From NCBI GenBank assembly GCA_963843755.1, contig CAWJLS010000008.1, positions 310,001 through 374,000 of the forward strand: a stretch of 64,000 bases of DNA, written 5' to 3'. This DNA comes from CAWJLS01 sp963843755 (GTDB lineage: Bacteria; Acidobacteriota; Thermoanaerobaculia; Multivoradales; DATKCC01). This document shows, in pieces, positions 8,055 through 16,021 of the stretch. The notes beneath the pieces were generated by a model, which was not told the origin of the DNA, searched no databases, and saw only the letters and a list, made by a program, of their open reading frames with translations. Each line of letters starts with the position of its first letter. The first letter of the stretch is position 1. The position numbers and the translations under genes were made by a program.

Positions 8055-8741
8055 TCAAGGAGTCCAGATGGGCGGGAAGAGCATCAACCCAGCCACCGAC
8101 AGGGTTCCATCATACAGGAGGAGCATGCGCAGCTCCACGCCGGGTGGCTCGCCGGCGATCGCCGCCCGGGTGAGCTGGACGGCGAACAGCAGGGCCGGCA
8201 CCAGGATCGGCAGGAGCAGCACCGCGAACAGGGCGCTCCGGGTCCTCGCCTGGGCCACCATGGCGGCGACCAGGGTGCTGCCCACGGCCATGCCGTAGCC
8301 GCCGGCCGCGAGCGCCACGACCAGCACCCACGGTCTGGCGACCGAGAGCTGCAGCATGGCGAGGAACAGGGGCGTGATCAGGGCCTCGAGCGCGGCGACG
8401 ATGGTGAAGCCGTAGACCAGCTTGCCGCAGAACAGCGCCGACGGCGTCGCCGCCAGGCGCAGGGCGGTCGCGGTGTGGGTCTCTTCCTCCGCTACGAACA
8501 CCCGCGGCAGCCCGGCGGTGACCGCGAACAGGACGATCAGCCACAGGATCACCGGCAGCACGGCGGTCGCCATCTGGGGCGAGTTGCCGATCGGTCCCAG
8601 CACCACGCTGACCACGACCAGCGTGGTGAAGGCGAACAGCCCCAGCGTGTTCAGGGCATAGCGGGTGCGGTACTCGCACCGCCAGTCCTTGACGAAAACG
8701 GACGCCGCCTCAGCGACCCAGGTCGATCCTCGCCGCGACAC
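8055..8741 (-). CDS. ccmB: Heme exporter membrane subunit CcmB
   Basis: The 228-aa integral membrane protein has six predicted helices and the CcmB-type N-terminus with a basic segment before TM1 (VFVKDWRCEYRTR). The pattern ELPR-like loop is present as AGLPRVFVAEEE near residue 80. CcmB forms the membrane part of the CcmAB ABC transporter that drives release of holo-CcmE. The start given (8741) overlaps the end of ccmA by 32 nt; a GTG at 8717 is an alternative that would shorten the N-terminus by 8 residues. Confidence 0.9.
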   Translation of the reverse strand: MSRRGSTWVAEAASVFVKDWRCEYRTRYALNTLGLFAFTTLVVVSVVLGPIGNSPQMATAVLPVILWLIVLFAVTAGLPRVFVAEEETHTATALRLAATPSALFCGKLVYGFTIVAALEALITPLFLAMLQLSVARPWVLVVALAAGGYGMAVGSTLVAAMVAQARTRSALFAVLLLPILVPALLFAVQLTRAAIAGEPPGVELRMLLLYDGTLSVAGLMLFPPIWTP

Positions 8742-9327
8742 GGGGCACCTCCAGCGGTCCGGGGTTGGCGACCACGGCGAAGCCGCCGGCGGTCAGGTGA
8801 TCGGTGAGGATGGCAGTGCCCTGCTCGACGCCGGGCTGATCCAGGTTCTGGAACGGCTCGTCGAGCAGCAGCAGCCGCGGCCGGTCGAGCAGCGCCCAGC
8901 CCCAGCGCAGGCGCTGGCGCATGCCGGAGGAGAGCGCCCCGGCGAGCCGGTCGTGGGGCAGGCCGAGGTGGTCGAGCAGCTCCGCCGCGCGCCCCGGGTC
9001 GACGCCGCGCAGGCGGCAGAAGAACTCCAGGTTCTCGACCGCCGTGAGCTCCTCGTAGAGTGCCAGGTCCGGGGCGACGTAGCCGACCGACCGCCGCCGT
9101 TCGCCGATGTCCAGCGTGCGCCCGTCAAGACTGAGCTCGATGCTGCCGCTCTCGGCGGCGAGCAGGCCGGCGAGGATGCGGACCAGGGTCGACTTGCCGG
9201 AGCCGTTGGCGCCGTTGACCAGCAGCACCTCCCCCGGCCCCACCTCGCCCGAGACCCCGGTCAGGACGCGGAGCCGGCCGAAGCGGCGCTTGATGTTCTC
9301 GAACCGGAGGTGGGTCGCGGACGCCAT
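8710..9327 (-). CDS. ccmA: Heme exporter ATP-binding subunit CcmA
   Basis: The 205-aa ABC ATPase is the first gene of the ccm operon. It has Walker A GANGSGKST (residues ~39-47), the family ELTAVENL segment, an ABC signature as LSSGMRQRL (~128-136) and Walker B LLLLDEP (~153-159) with D-loop NLD. Where other CcmA proteins carry the H-loop histidine (TH.PL), this one reads ANPGPL, so the switch histidine is missing. A TAGTCT box lies 9 nt before the ATG, suggesting near-leaderless transcription. Confidence 0.93.
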   Translation of the reverse strand: MASATHLRFENIKRRFGRLRVLTGVSGEVGPGEVLLVNGANGSGKSTLVRILAGLLAAESGSIELSLDGRTLDIGERRRSVGYVAPDLALYEELTAVENLEFFCRLRGVDPGRAAELLDHLGLPHDRLAGALSSGMRQRLRWGWALLDRPRLLLLDEPFQNLDQPGVEQGTAILTDHLTAGGFAVVANPGPLEVPRVAARIDLGR

Positions 9328-9336
9328 CGCGGGCGA

Positions 9337-9342
9337 AGACTA
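9337..9342 (-). promoter_or_regulatory. -10-like box just before ccmA
   Basis: TAGTCT on the minus strand ends 9 nt before the ccmA ATG, leaving only about 2 nt for a 5' leader. The same arrangement recurs before several other first genes in the window. There is no convincing -35 element. Confidence 0.45.
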
Positions 9343-9480
9343 CCGTCTGAGGCCGAGGTGCGCCAAGGGTGCGCCGCCCCATCGCCGATCGAACGCCCCC
9401 CGAGCTCCGTTCGAGCAGAGCGCCTCCGATTGAGCGGAACGGATGGAGCGGAGAGAATGACAGGCGACCGAGGAGCACCG

Positions 9481-11916
9481 ATGGCGAAACGACCCGACCC
9501 CGACCTCCGCCCCTGTCCCCCCTCTCATCCCTTCCCGGCGGCCCTGGCCGCCCTGGCCGTCCTCGCACTGGCCCTCGTCCTGGCCGGTGGGGCCTGTGCC
9601 GGGGCCGGACCGCATCCGCAGCGGGCAGGCCGGGCGGGAGTGGGCCGCGCCCCGGGACCGTTCGGCGAGGCGGCGGACCGTGGCGGGCAGCGGGCGCGGG
9701 CGGGCCGGGCCGGAGCAGACGAGGTCGACAACGAGCAGAACCGCGAGCTCCGTTCGCTGCTGCTCCTGCTCGTCGACCGGAAGACCTACGAGCCGTTGAT
9801 CGTCCGCCGGTGCTTGGCCGGCCCGCCGCCGCTGCGCCGGGAGCTCGCCGCGGCGCTGGGGCGTGCCGGCGATCCACGTGCCCTCGACCCCCTGCTCGGC
9901 CTGCTGCTCGACGACGAGGTGGAGGTACAACGCGCCGCCGCCTTCGCGATCGGCGATTTCGGCGAGCGGCTCGATCCGAAACGGCTCAGCGACCGGCGGC
10001 GGGCGGCGGGCGGCCTGCTGGATGCGGTCGCCGGGCCGGACCGGGAGGTCGGCACCCTGGCGGTCGAAGCGCTGGGCAAGCTCGGCGTGACCGTGGAGCA
10101 GGTGCTGGCCCGGATGAAGGACCTGGAGCCGGCGGAGCGCTGGGCGCGCCTGCTGCCGTCGCTCTATCGCTTCCCCGATCCGCAGACGCCCGGCCTCGCC
10201 CTCCAGGGGCTCGACCTGGAGGACCCGGCGCTGGTCGAGTGGGCCGCCTACGCCCTGACCGTCCGCCCCCAGGCCTCCTCCCTGGAGACGATCCGGGCCC
10301 TGGCCGCCGACCCGCCCTCCCCCCGGGTGGCCGCCTGGGCCGCCCGAGCCCTGGGCACCATCGGGCGTGGCGGCGACGACCTGAAGCTCCTCCGGCCGAT
10401 GCTCGACGGCAGCGCGCCGGCGGCGACGATCGAAGCCCTGCACGCCGCCCGCTCGCTGATCTCTTCCGGACGGGTCGCGGCCCCCGACGCCTGGCGCGAC
10501 CGCCTGGTGGAGCTGGCGTCCGACCCGCGCCCGGGGGTCCGCCTGACCGCCCTCGACGCGGCCTCCGCGTGGCTGCTCGACGACCGGCTCGGGACCCTGC
10601 TCGCCGAGCGGGTGCGTTCCGACGCCGTCGCCGCCGAGCGCGGCGCGGCCCTGGTCGCCCTGGCCAGCGGCGGTGACCCGCGGGCCGAGGAGCTGACCGC
10701 CGCCGCGGCCCGCTCCGACCAGCGCCGCCTGCGCGCCCGGGCGGCGGAAGCCGCCGGGCTGCTCGGTGCGACGGCGATCCTCGATCGGTTGGCCGGCGAC
10801 GCCGAGCCGATGGTCCGCCAGGCCGTGCTCGCCGTGCGCCTGGCCGCGGCGGGGCATGGTGCCCGAGGCGCCGCCGGCGGCGCAGACCCCGGCGCGGCCG
10901 GTCTCCGGTGGGTCGAACAGGTGCTGCCGGGTCTGCCGGCGCAGCCGGCGGGGACGACGGGCGGCGCGGCGCCGTCATCGCCGCCTTCCCGGGCGTCCGG
11001 AGGGGCCCAGCCGTCCGCGGGGGGCGATCCGGATCCCGGCGTGCGGGCGGTCGCCCTCCACTGGCTGGCCGAGCACCCGCTTCTGCCGGTGAAGGACCTG
11101 GAGACGCCGCTGGTGCGCTCCCTCGGCGGGCCGGTGACCGAGGAGCGGATGGCCGCCCTGGACGCGATCGTGGCGCGGGTCCACCGCGTCGCCGGGTCGG
11201 CACCCGGGTCGGAAGCCGGGTCGGACGCCGGAGCGGAGCCCGGGACGGGCTCGGAGGAGCGCGAGACGGCGACCGCGATGCTGCTCGAGGTGGCGGGCGA
11301 CGCCGACTTCGCCACCCGGGAGCCGGCCGCCGCCGGCCTGGCGAGCCTCGGGCTCGACCGGCCGGCGGTCGGCGCCGCGGAGAGCGAACGGAGCTCCCAG
11401 GTCTACGGACGCATCCTGGACGAGACGGGTCGGCCACGCACGGTCGAGATCCGCACCGAGCGGGGCGACGTTCAGGTCCGCCTCGACTGTCCGGAGGCTC
11501 CGCTGACCTGTCTCAACTTCCTTCAGCTCGCCGACCAGGGCTTCTACGACGGCCTGACCTTCCACCGGGTGGTGCCGGGGTCGGTGGTCCAGGGCGGCGA
11601 TCCCCGGGGCGATGGCTGGGGCGGCCCGGGCTTCGCCATCCGCGACGAGCTCGGCCGGCTGCGCTTCGGCGACGCGGTGGACGGCGGCATCCTGGGCATG
11701 GCGGAACAGCGACCCGACACGGCGGGAAGCCAGTTCTTCCTCACCCTGGCGCCCCGGCCGGACCTCGACGGCAAGTTCACGGCGTTCGGCGAGGTGGTCG
11801 AGGGGCGCGAGGTGCTCGACCACCTCCTGCCCGGCGATCGGATCGAGTCGGTTCGGGAGATCGGGGGCGCGGACGGCGAGCCGGTGGCGCCGAGCGGCCG
11901 GTCGGGCCGATGGTAG
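9481..11916 (+). CDS. Exported HEAT-repeat protein fused to a cyclophilin-type peptidyl-prolyl isomerase
   Basis: The ~811-aa protein starts with an export signal (basic N-terminus, hydrophobic run LAALAVLALALVLAGGA, residues ~18-38), then a low-complexity Gly/Arg stretch, then alpha-helical HEAT-type repeats over ~70-560 (several units of the form DPRALDPLLGLL..AAFAIGDFG). The C-terminal ~150 residues are a cyclophilin domain with FHRVVPG.VVQGGDP, GILGMA, GSQFFLTL and FTAFGEVV, so the catalytic Arg and Phe positions are kept. ATG 9481 was chosen for AGGAG 7 nt upstream; ATG 9457 is an in-frame alternative. An Ala/Gly/Ser-rich linker at ~460-520 and a GS-type repeat near 11200 look like repeat expansions. 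Confidence 0.8.
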   Translation: MAKRPDPDLRPCPPSHPFPAALAALAVLALALVLAGGACAGAGPHPQRAGRAGVGRAPGPFGEAADRGGQRARAGRAGADEVDNEQNRELRSLLLLLVDRKTYEPLIVRRCLAGPPPLRRELAAALGRAGDPRALDPLLGLLLDDEVEVQRAAAFAIGDFGERLDPKRLSDRRRAAGGLLDAVAGPDREVGTLAVEALGKLGVTVEQVLARMKDLEPAERWARLLPSLYRFPDPQTPGLALQGLDLEDPALVEWAAYALTVRPQASSLETIRALAADPPSPRVAAWAARALGTIGRGGDDLKLLRPMLDGSAPAATIEALHAARSLISSGRVAAPDAWRDRLVELASDPRPGVRLTALDAASAWLLDDRLGTLLAERVRSDAVAAERGAALVALASGGDPRAEELTAAAARSDQRRLRARAAEAAGLLGATAILDRLAGDAEPMVRQAVLAVRLAAAGHGARGAAGGADPGAAGLRWVEQVLPGLPAQPAGTTGGAAPSSPPSRASGGAQPSAGGDPDPGVRAVALHWLAEHPLLPVKDLETPLVRSLGGPVTEERMAALDAIVARVHRVAGSAPGSEAGSDAGAEPGTGSEERETATAMLLEVAGDADFATREPAAAGLASLGLDRPAVGAAESERSSQVYGRILDETGRPRTVEIRTERGDVQVRLDCPEAPLTCLNFLQLADQGFYDGLTFHRVVPGSVVQGGDPRGDGWGGPGFAIRDELGRLRFGDAVDGGILGMAEQRPDTAGSQFFLTLAPRPDLDGKFTAFGEVVEGREVLDHLLPGDRIESVREIGGADGEPVAPSGRSGRW

Positions 11917-11919
11917 ACT
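11914..11919 (+). promoter_or_regulatory. -10-like box before the thioredoxin-like gene
   Basis: TAGACT lies 8 nt before ATG 11928 and includes the stop codon of the upstream gene. It fits the leaderless pattern seen elsewhere, but here the TAG may simply be the stop. Confidence 0.3.
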
Positions 11920-11927
11920 CCCCGATC

Positions 11928-12527
11928 ATGCCTCGCTCGATCGCTCGTGCCCTGCCGGTGGTGGCGCTCTGTGCGCTCTCGGTCTCGATCTTCTCCGTCG
12001 CGCGTCCCGCGTGGGCGGACGACTCCACGCCGTCCGACGACCAGGTGCTGGTCGGCCAGGTGACCCGTGAACAGGTGGAGAACACGGTCCCCGCCTGGGT
12101 CGGCAACACGGTCGGTTCCGAGATCGATCCGGACGCGGCGGCGGCGCTCGCCGACGTCGACCCCGGGGCCGAGGTGATCATCTTCTTCGGCACCTGGTGC
12201 TCCGACAGCGCGCGCGAGGTGCCCAGGTTCTGGCGCGCGCTCGACCAGGTCGGGGGCGTCGTCCCGTTCGACATCCGGTACGAGGCGGTCGACCGGGAGA
12301 AGAACCGCCCCAAGGAGCTGGTCGAGCAGTACGACCTGCGCTTCGTGCCGACGTTCATCGTCCGCCGGGACGGTCGAGAGGCCGGTCGCGTGGTCGAAGG
12401 GGCGCCCCACGGCATCGAGAGCGACCTGCTCGCCCTGCTGACCGGCAAAGCCTCCGGCGTCCTGAGCACCCGCCCGGATCTCGCGGGGTCCGAGTCGACG
12501 GACGGTGCCTCCGATGGCGGCCCGTGA
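11928..12527 (+). CDS. Exported thioredoxin-fold protein with a single active-site cysteine
   Basis: The 199-aa product has a Sec signal peptide (residues 1-28, ending PAWA) and a thioredoxin-like domain: beta strand EVIIFFGTW, then WCSDS (a CxxS rather than CxxC site, near residue 90), and the cis-proline segment RFVPTFIV near 143. With only one cysteine it cannot cycle like a normal disulfide oxidoreductase and may act as a mixed-disulfide holder or isomerase. It follows the HEAT-cyclophilin gene by 11 nt, so both may be extracytoplasmic folding factors. A role in cytochrome maturation in place of the missing CcmG is possible but only a guess. Confidence 0.78.
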   Translation: MPRSIARALPVVALCALSVSIFSVARPAWADDSTPSDDQVLVGQVTREQVENTVPAWVGNTVGSEIDPDAAAALADVDPGAEVIIFFGTWCSDSAREVPRFWRALDQVGGVVPFDIRYEAVDREKNRPKELVEQYDLRFVPTFIVRRDGREAGRVVEGAPHGIESDLLALLTGKASGVLSTRPDLAGSESTDGASDGGP

Positions 12528-12570
12528 CGGTGCCGGTTCGACCGGCTGCAACCTTCCCCTGCCCACTCCG

Positions 12571-12576
12571 TACTCT
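12571..12576 (+). promoter_or_regulatory. -10-like box before the ECF sigma gene
   Basis: TACTCT ends 11 nt before ATG 12588 and no Shine-Dalgarno sequence is visible in between, consistent with a very short or absent leader. Confidence 0.35.
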
Positions 12577-12587
12577 CCAGTGACGCG

Positions 12588-13175
12588 ATGACCCCTGAGG
12601 TGGTCGAGCCCACCGACGAGGAGCTGGTCGAAGCCATCCTCCAGGGTCAGCGGGAGCGCTTCGGCGACCTGGTAGATCGCTACCAGGGCCGCCTGGTGAA
12701 CTACCTGTACCGGCTCCTGCGTAGCGTCGAAGACGCCCATGAGCTGGCGCAGGAGGTGTTCATCAAGGTGTACCAGGCTCTCGATCGCTACGACCCACGC
12801 TACCGGTTCTCGACCTGGATCTTCCGGGTGGCGCAGAACGCGGCCATCGACCAGATCCGCAAGCGGCGGATCAAGACGGTCTCGTTCGACGGCCGTCCCG
12901 ATGCCGACGGCGAGGTGCACGAATGGGAGCCGGCCGATCCGGAGCGGGGTCCGTATGGAGCCTTGAGGAACCAGGAGCGGGGCGGTGCGATCCAGGATGC
13001 GATCGAGGGCCTGCCGTGGGAGTACCGCGAGCTGATCGTCCTCCGGCACTTCGGCGAGCTGTCCTACGACGAGATCGCCACGCTCAAGGAGATGCCGCTG
13101 GGGACGGTGAAGAACAAGCTCTTCCGGGCTCGACAAATGCTCAAAGAAGAGCTGGCGGAGTACCTGGTGGACTGA
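12588..13175 (+). CDS. RNA polymerase ECF sigma factor (RpoE-like)
   Basis: The 195-aa protein has sigma region 2 (FGDLVDRYQGRLVNYLYRLL, then DAHELAQEVFIKVYQAL and the -10 recognition segment FSTWIFRVAQNAAID, residues ~25-90) and region 4 (LPWEYRELIVLRHFGELSYDEIA with GTVKNKLFRAR, ~140-185). Regions 1.1 and 3 are absent, as in group 4 sigma factors. The next gene encodes a putative zinc-finger anti-sigma factor, so the pair likely forms an envelope-stress switch controlling itself and the downstream membrane gene. Confidence 0.93.
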   Translation: MTPEVVEPTDEELVEAILQGQRERFGDLVDRYQGRLVNYLYRLLRSVEDAHELAQEVFIKVYQALDRYDPRYRFSTWIFRVAQNAAIDQIRKRRIKTVSFDGRPDADGEVHEWEPADPERGPYGALRNQERGGAIQDAIEGLPWEYRELIVLRHFGELSYDEIATLKEMPLGTVKNKLFRARQMLKEELAEYLVD

Positions 13176-13250
13176 TCTGGTGCCCGCCTTGCAACAACCT
13201 GGGGCGCCCCGCAGTCGAGGGGTCCGAGGAGCGCACGAGGAGCAACGCAG

Positions 13251-13889
13251 ATGACCGAAGAGACCCAGAGGATCGAGCACGACCGCTACCGCGAGTGGCT
13301 GACCCTCGAGCACGAGCCGGGTGCGGCGCTCGATCCGGCCGCGCTGCGCGAGCTCGAGACACACCTCGACCAGTGCGGCGAGTGCCGGACCGAGCGGGCC
13401 GCCCTCGGCCGCATGGACGCGCTGCTGGCCGGAGGCCGGCTCGGCGTGCGCGGCGGCTTCCGGGAGGACGTGATGCGCTCCCTGCCGGCCGCCGGCTGGG
13501 AGGGCAGAAGTCCCCGGTCGTGGCGCCTGCCGGTGGCGGTCATGCTGCTGCTGGGCGCCGCCGCGGCGCTGCTCCTCGGCGTCCACTCCGCCGAAACCGC
13601 TCCCGGCCTGCCGCTGGGCGGGGCACTGACGGCCCTCGCCGAAGCGTTCGGCACCGGTCTTCTCGCCGGCACCGGCATGCTCTGGGCCTCGTGGCGCGGC
13701 ATCGGCCTGGTGCTCGACTCGGTTCTCAGCCCGTCCGGCGCCATCGCCCTGGTGGCTTTCGTCCTCTGCTTCGACGTCCTCGCCCTGACCCTGATCGCCC
13801 GCCGCGGACGGACCGCGGCCCAGCCGGCCGGCTCCGTCGCGGGCCGGGCTCGCGACGGCCGGGACCGTTCGTCGAGACCTCGCCGCTGA
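13251..13889 (+). CDS. Putative transmembrane anti-sigma factor (zinc-finger type)
   Basis: The 212-aa protein begins with a short soluble domain containing HLDQCGEC (residues ~38-45), the H-x3-C-x2-C signature of zinc-binding anti-sigma domains that hold ECF sigma factors. After it come about three hydrophobic segments (roughly 87-107, 120-145 and 160-182) and a basic Arg-rich tail. It lies 75 nt after the sigma gene, preceded by GAGGAGCAACGCAG as ribosome site. The membrane placement suggests that sigma release is triggered by an envelope signal. Which stress is sensed cannot be read from the sequence. Confidence 0.8.
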   Translation: MTEETQRIEHDRYREWLTLEHEPGAALDPAALRELETHLDQCGECRTERAALGRMDALLAGGRLGVRGGFREDVMRSLPAAGWEGRSPRSWRLPVAVMLLLGAAAALLLGVHSAETAPGLPLGGALTALAEAFGTGLLAGTGMLWASWRGIGLVLDSVLSPSGAIALVAFVLCFDVLALTLIARRGRTAAQPAGSVAGRARDGRDRSSRPRR

Positions 13890-13897
13890 GGAGCGCC

Positions 13898-14872
13898 GTG
13901 CGCCGTCGTCCCCGCCTGCGGGCAGTGAGCTCCGTCCTCTTCGCCTCCCTCGCCGTCCTCGCGATCGTCGGCGGTGTGCCGTGCGCGGCACAGGCGCCGG
14001 CCGTCCAGGGCGCACCGGAGGCGGCGCTGGTCATCGCCGAAGGGAGCATCGCCCGCAGCCAGGTGGTCGCCCTCGGCCGTGACGTGGTGGTCGCGGGCGA
14101 GGCGCTCTCGGACGTGGCGGCCTTCAACGGAACGGTCCGGGTGACCGGGAGCGTCTCCGGCGATCTGATCGTCCTGAACGGCGATGCCCGGATCGCGGCC
14201 GGCGCTCACGTGGGCGGAGACGTGTTCGTCCTCGGCGGCAGTGTCGAGGCCGCGCCCGGCTCACGTATCGACGGCCGCACCGTCGCCCATCCGACCGCCT
14301 CGTCTGCCTGGATGACCCTGCTGGAAGGACCGAGCGTCGGCCTGGGCGGCGCCTCGGCGCTGGTGCTCGGCACCAAGCTCGCCCTGATGGCGGCCTGGAT
14401 GGCGCTCGCCCTGCTCGTCTTCGCCGCCTCCGGCCGCCAGGTTCTGGCGACCTCGGCCACCGTCCGGCGGGAGCCGTTCCGCTGCTTCGTGGTCGGCCTG
14501 ACCGGCGTCCTCGCCCTGGTGCTGACCGGCGTCGCCTTCGCCGCCGTCGCGCCGCCGCTGGCGAGCGCGCCGCTGCTGGTGCTGGTGGTGCTCTTCGCCC
14601 TGCTGCTCAAGCTGTGGGGCATGGTCGCGGTCTTCCACGCCCTCGGCACGTGGACGATGGCGACGCTCCGGCGGCGGCGCCCCCTGGCGCTCAACGCCGC
14701 CACCACGGGGCTGCTGCTCCTGGGGCTGGCCAAGTTCGTGCCCCACCTGGGCGGCTGGGTGTGGACCGTGGCGACCCTGATCGGCGTCGGCGCCAGCCTG
14801 GCGTCGAAGTTCGGTCGCCAGGAGGCCTGGTTCCAGATGGCGGAGCTGGAGCGGGTCGAGTCGCCGATCTGA
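13898..14872 (+). CDS. Exported bactofilin-like / polymer-forming repeat membrane protein
   Basis: The 324-aa protein starts at GTG 13898, preceded by GAGGAG. It has a signal peptide (residues ~9-32), a short beta-helix-like domain with bactofilin-type repeats (VAFNGTVRVTGSVSGDLIVLNGDARIAA style strands with Gly at turns, ~55-115), then four hydrophobic helices (~150-310). It lies only 8 nt after the anti-sigma gene, so it is probably an effector or co-sensor of this sigma system. The bactofilin-like part would lie outside the cytoplasmic membrane, unlike cytoplasmic bactofilins. No specific function is known. Confidence 0.72.
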   Translation: MRRRPRLRAVSSVLFASLAVLAIVGGVPCAAQAPAVQGAPEAALVIAEGSIARSQVVALGRDVVVAGEALSDVAAFNGTVRVTGSVSGDLIVLNGDARIAAGAHVGGDVFVLGGSVEAAPGSRIDGRTVAHPTASSAWMTLLEGPSVGLGGASALVLGTKLALMAAWMALALLVFAASGRQVLATSATVRREPFRCFVVGLTGVLALVLTGVAFAAVAPPLASAPLLVLVVLFALLLKLWGMVAVFHALGTWTMATLRRRRPLALNAATTGLLLLGLAKFVPHLGGWVWTVATLIGVGASLASKFGRQEAWFQMAELERVESPI

Positions 14873-14956
14873 CGCCGCGCGCCGAGGATGCGGGAGGCCG
14901 GCCTCGCGAGCCGGGTCCGCCGCCTCCGCCGACGCCCCCGCTCCGCCGATGGCGTG

Positions 14957-14985
14957 TTGCGCTCTCCGGGGAGGTGCCGTAACGT
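14957..14985 (+). promoter_or_regulatory. Candidate sigma-70 promoter for 3-hydroxybutyryl-CoA dehydrogenase
   Basis: TTGCGC (14957-14962) and TAACGT (14980-14985) are separated by exactly 17 nt, about 60 nt upstream of the start codon in a 180-nt gap. The match to consensus is moderate. Confidence 0.4.
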
Positions 14986-15052
14986 GATCGCGGCGGGCCA
15001 CGTAGCGCCACACCGACCCATCGAGAGCACAGCGAGGAGAGAGCAGAACATC

Positions 15053-15904
<852 letters not shown>

Positions 15905-16021
15905 GGGCCACCAGCAGACCAAAAGGCTAATGACGACCCAACGCCCCTCAACGCGAGACCCCCGGGAGGGGGCGTCCCTGTCCTCCCGCACAGGTCGACT
16001 TCCGTCGGCCGTCCTGGTCGA

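Noticed and set aside
7924..8058. Longer CcmC starting at TTG 8058
   Set aside because: The 45 extra residues are polar, have no counterpart in CcmC and delay the first TM helix, although the TTGA overlap with ccmB is neat.
8665..9480. Upstream extension of the HEAT-cyclophilin frame to 8665
   Set aside because: The extension is antisense to ccmA, lacks a ribosome site, and would place the signal peptide 270 residues inside the protein.
9986..11437. Arg/Pro-rich - strand frame opposite the HEAT gene
   Set aside because: It is a shadow of GC-rich coding sequence on the other strand.
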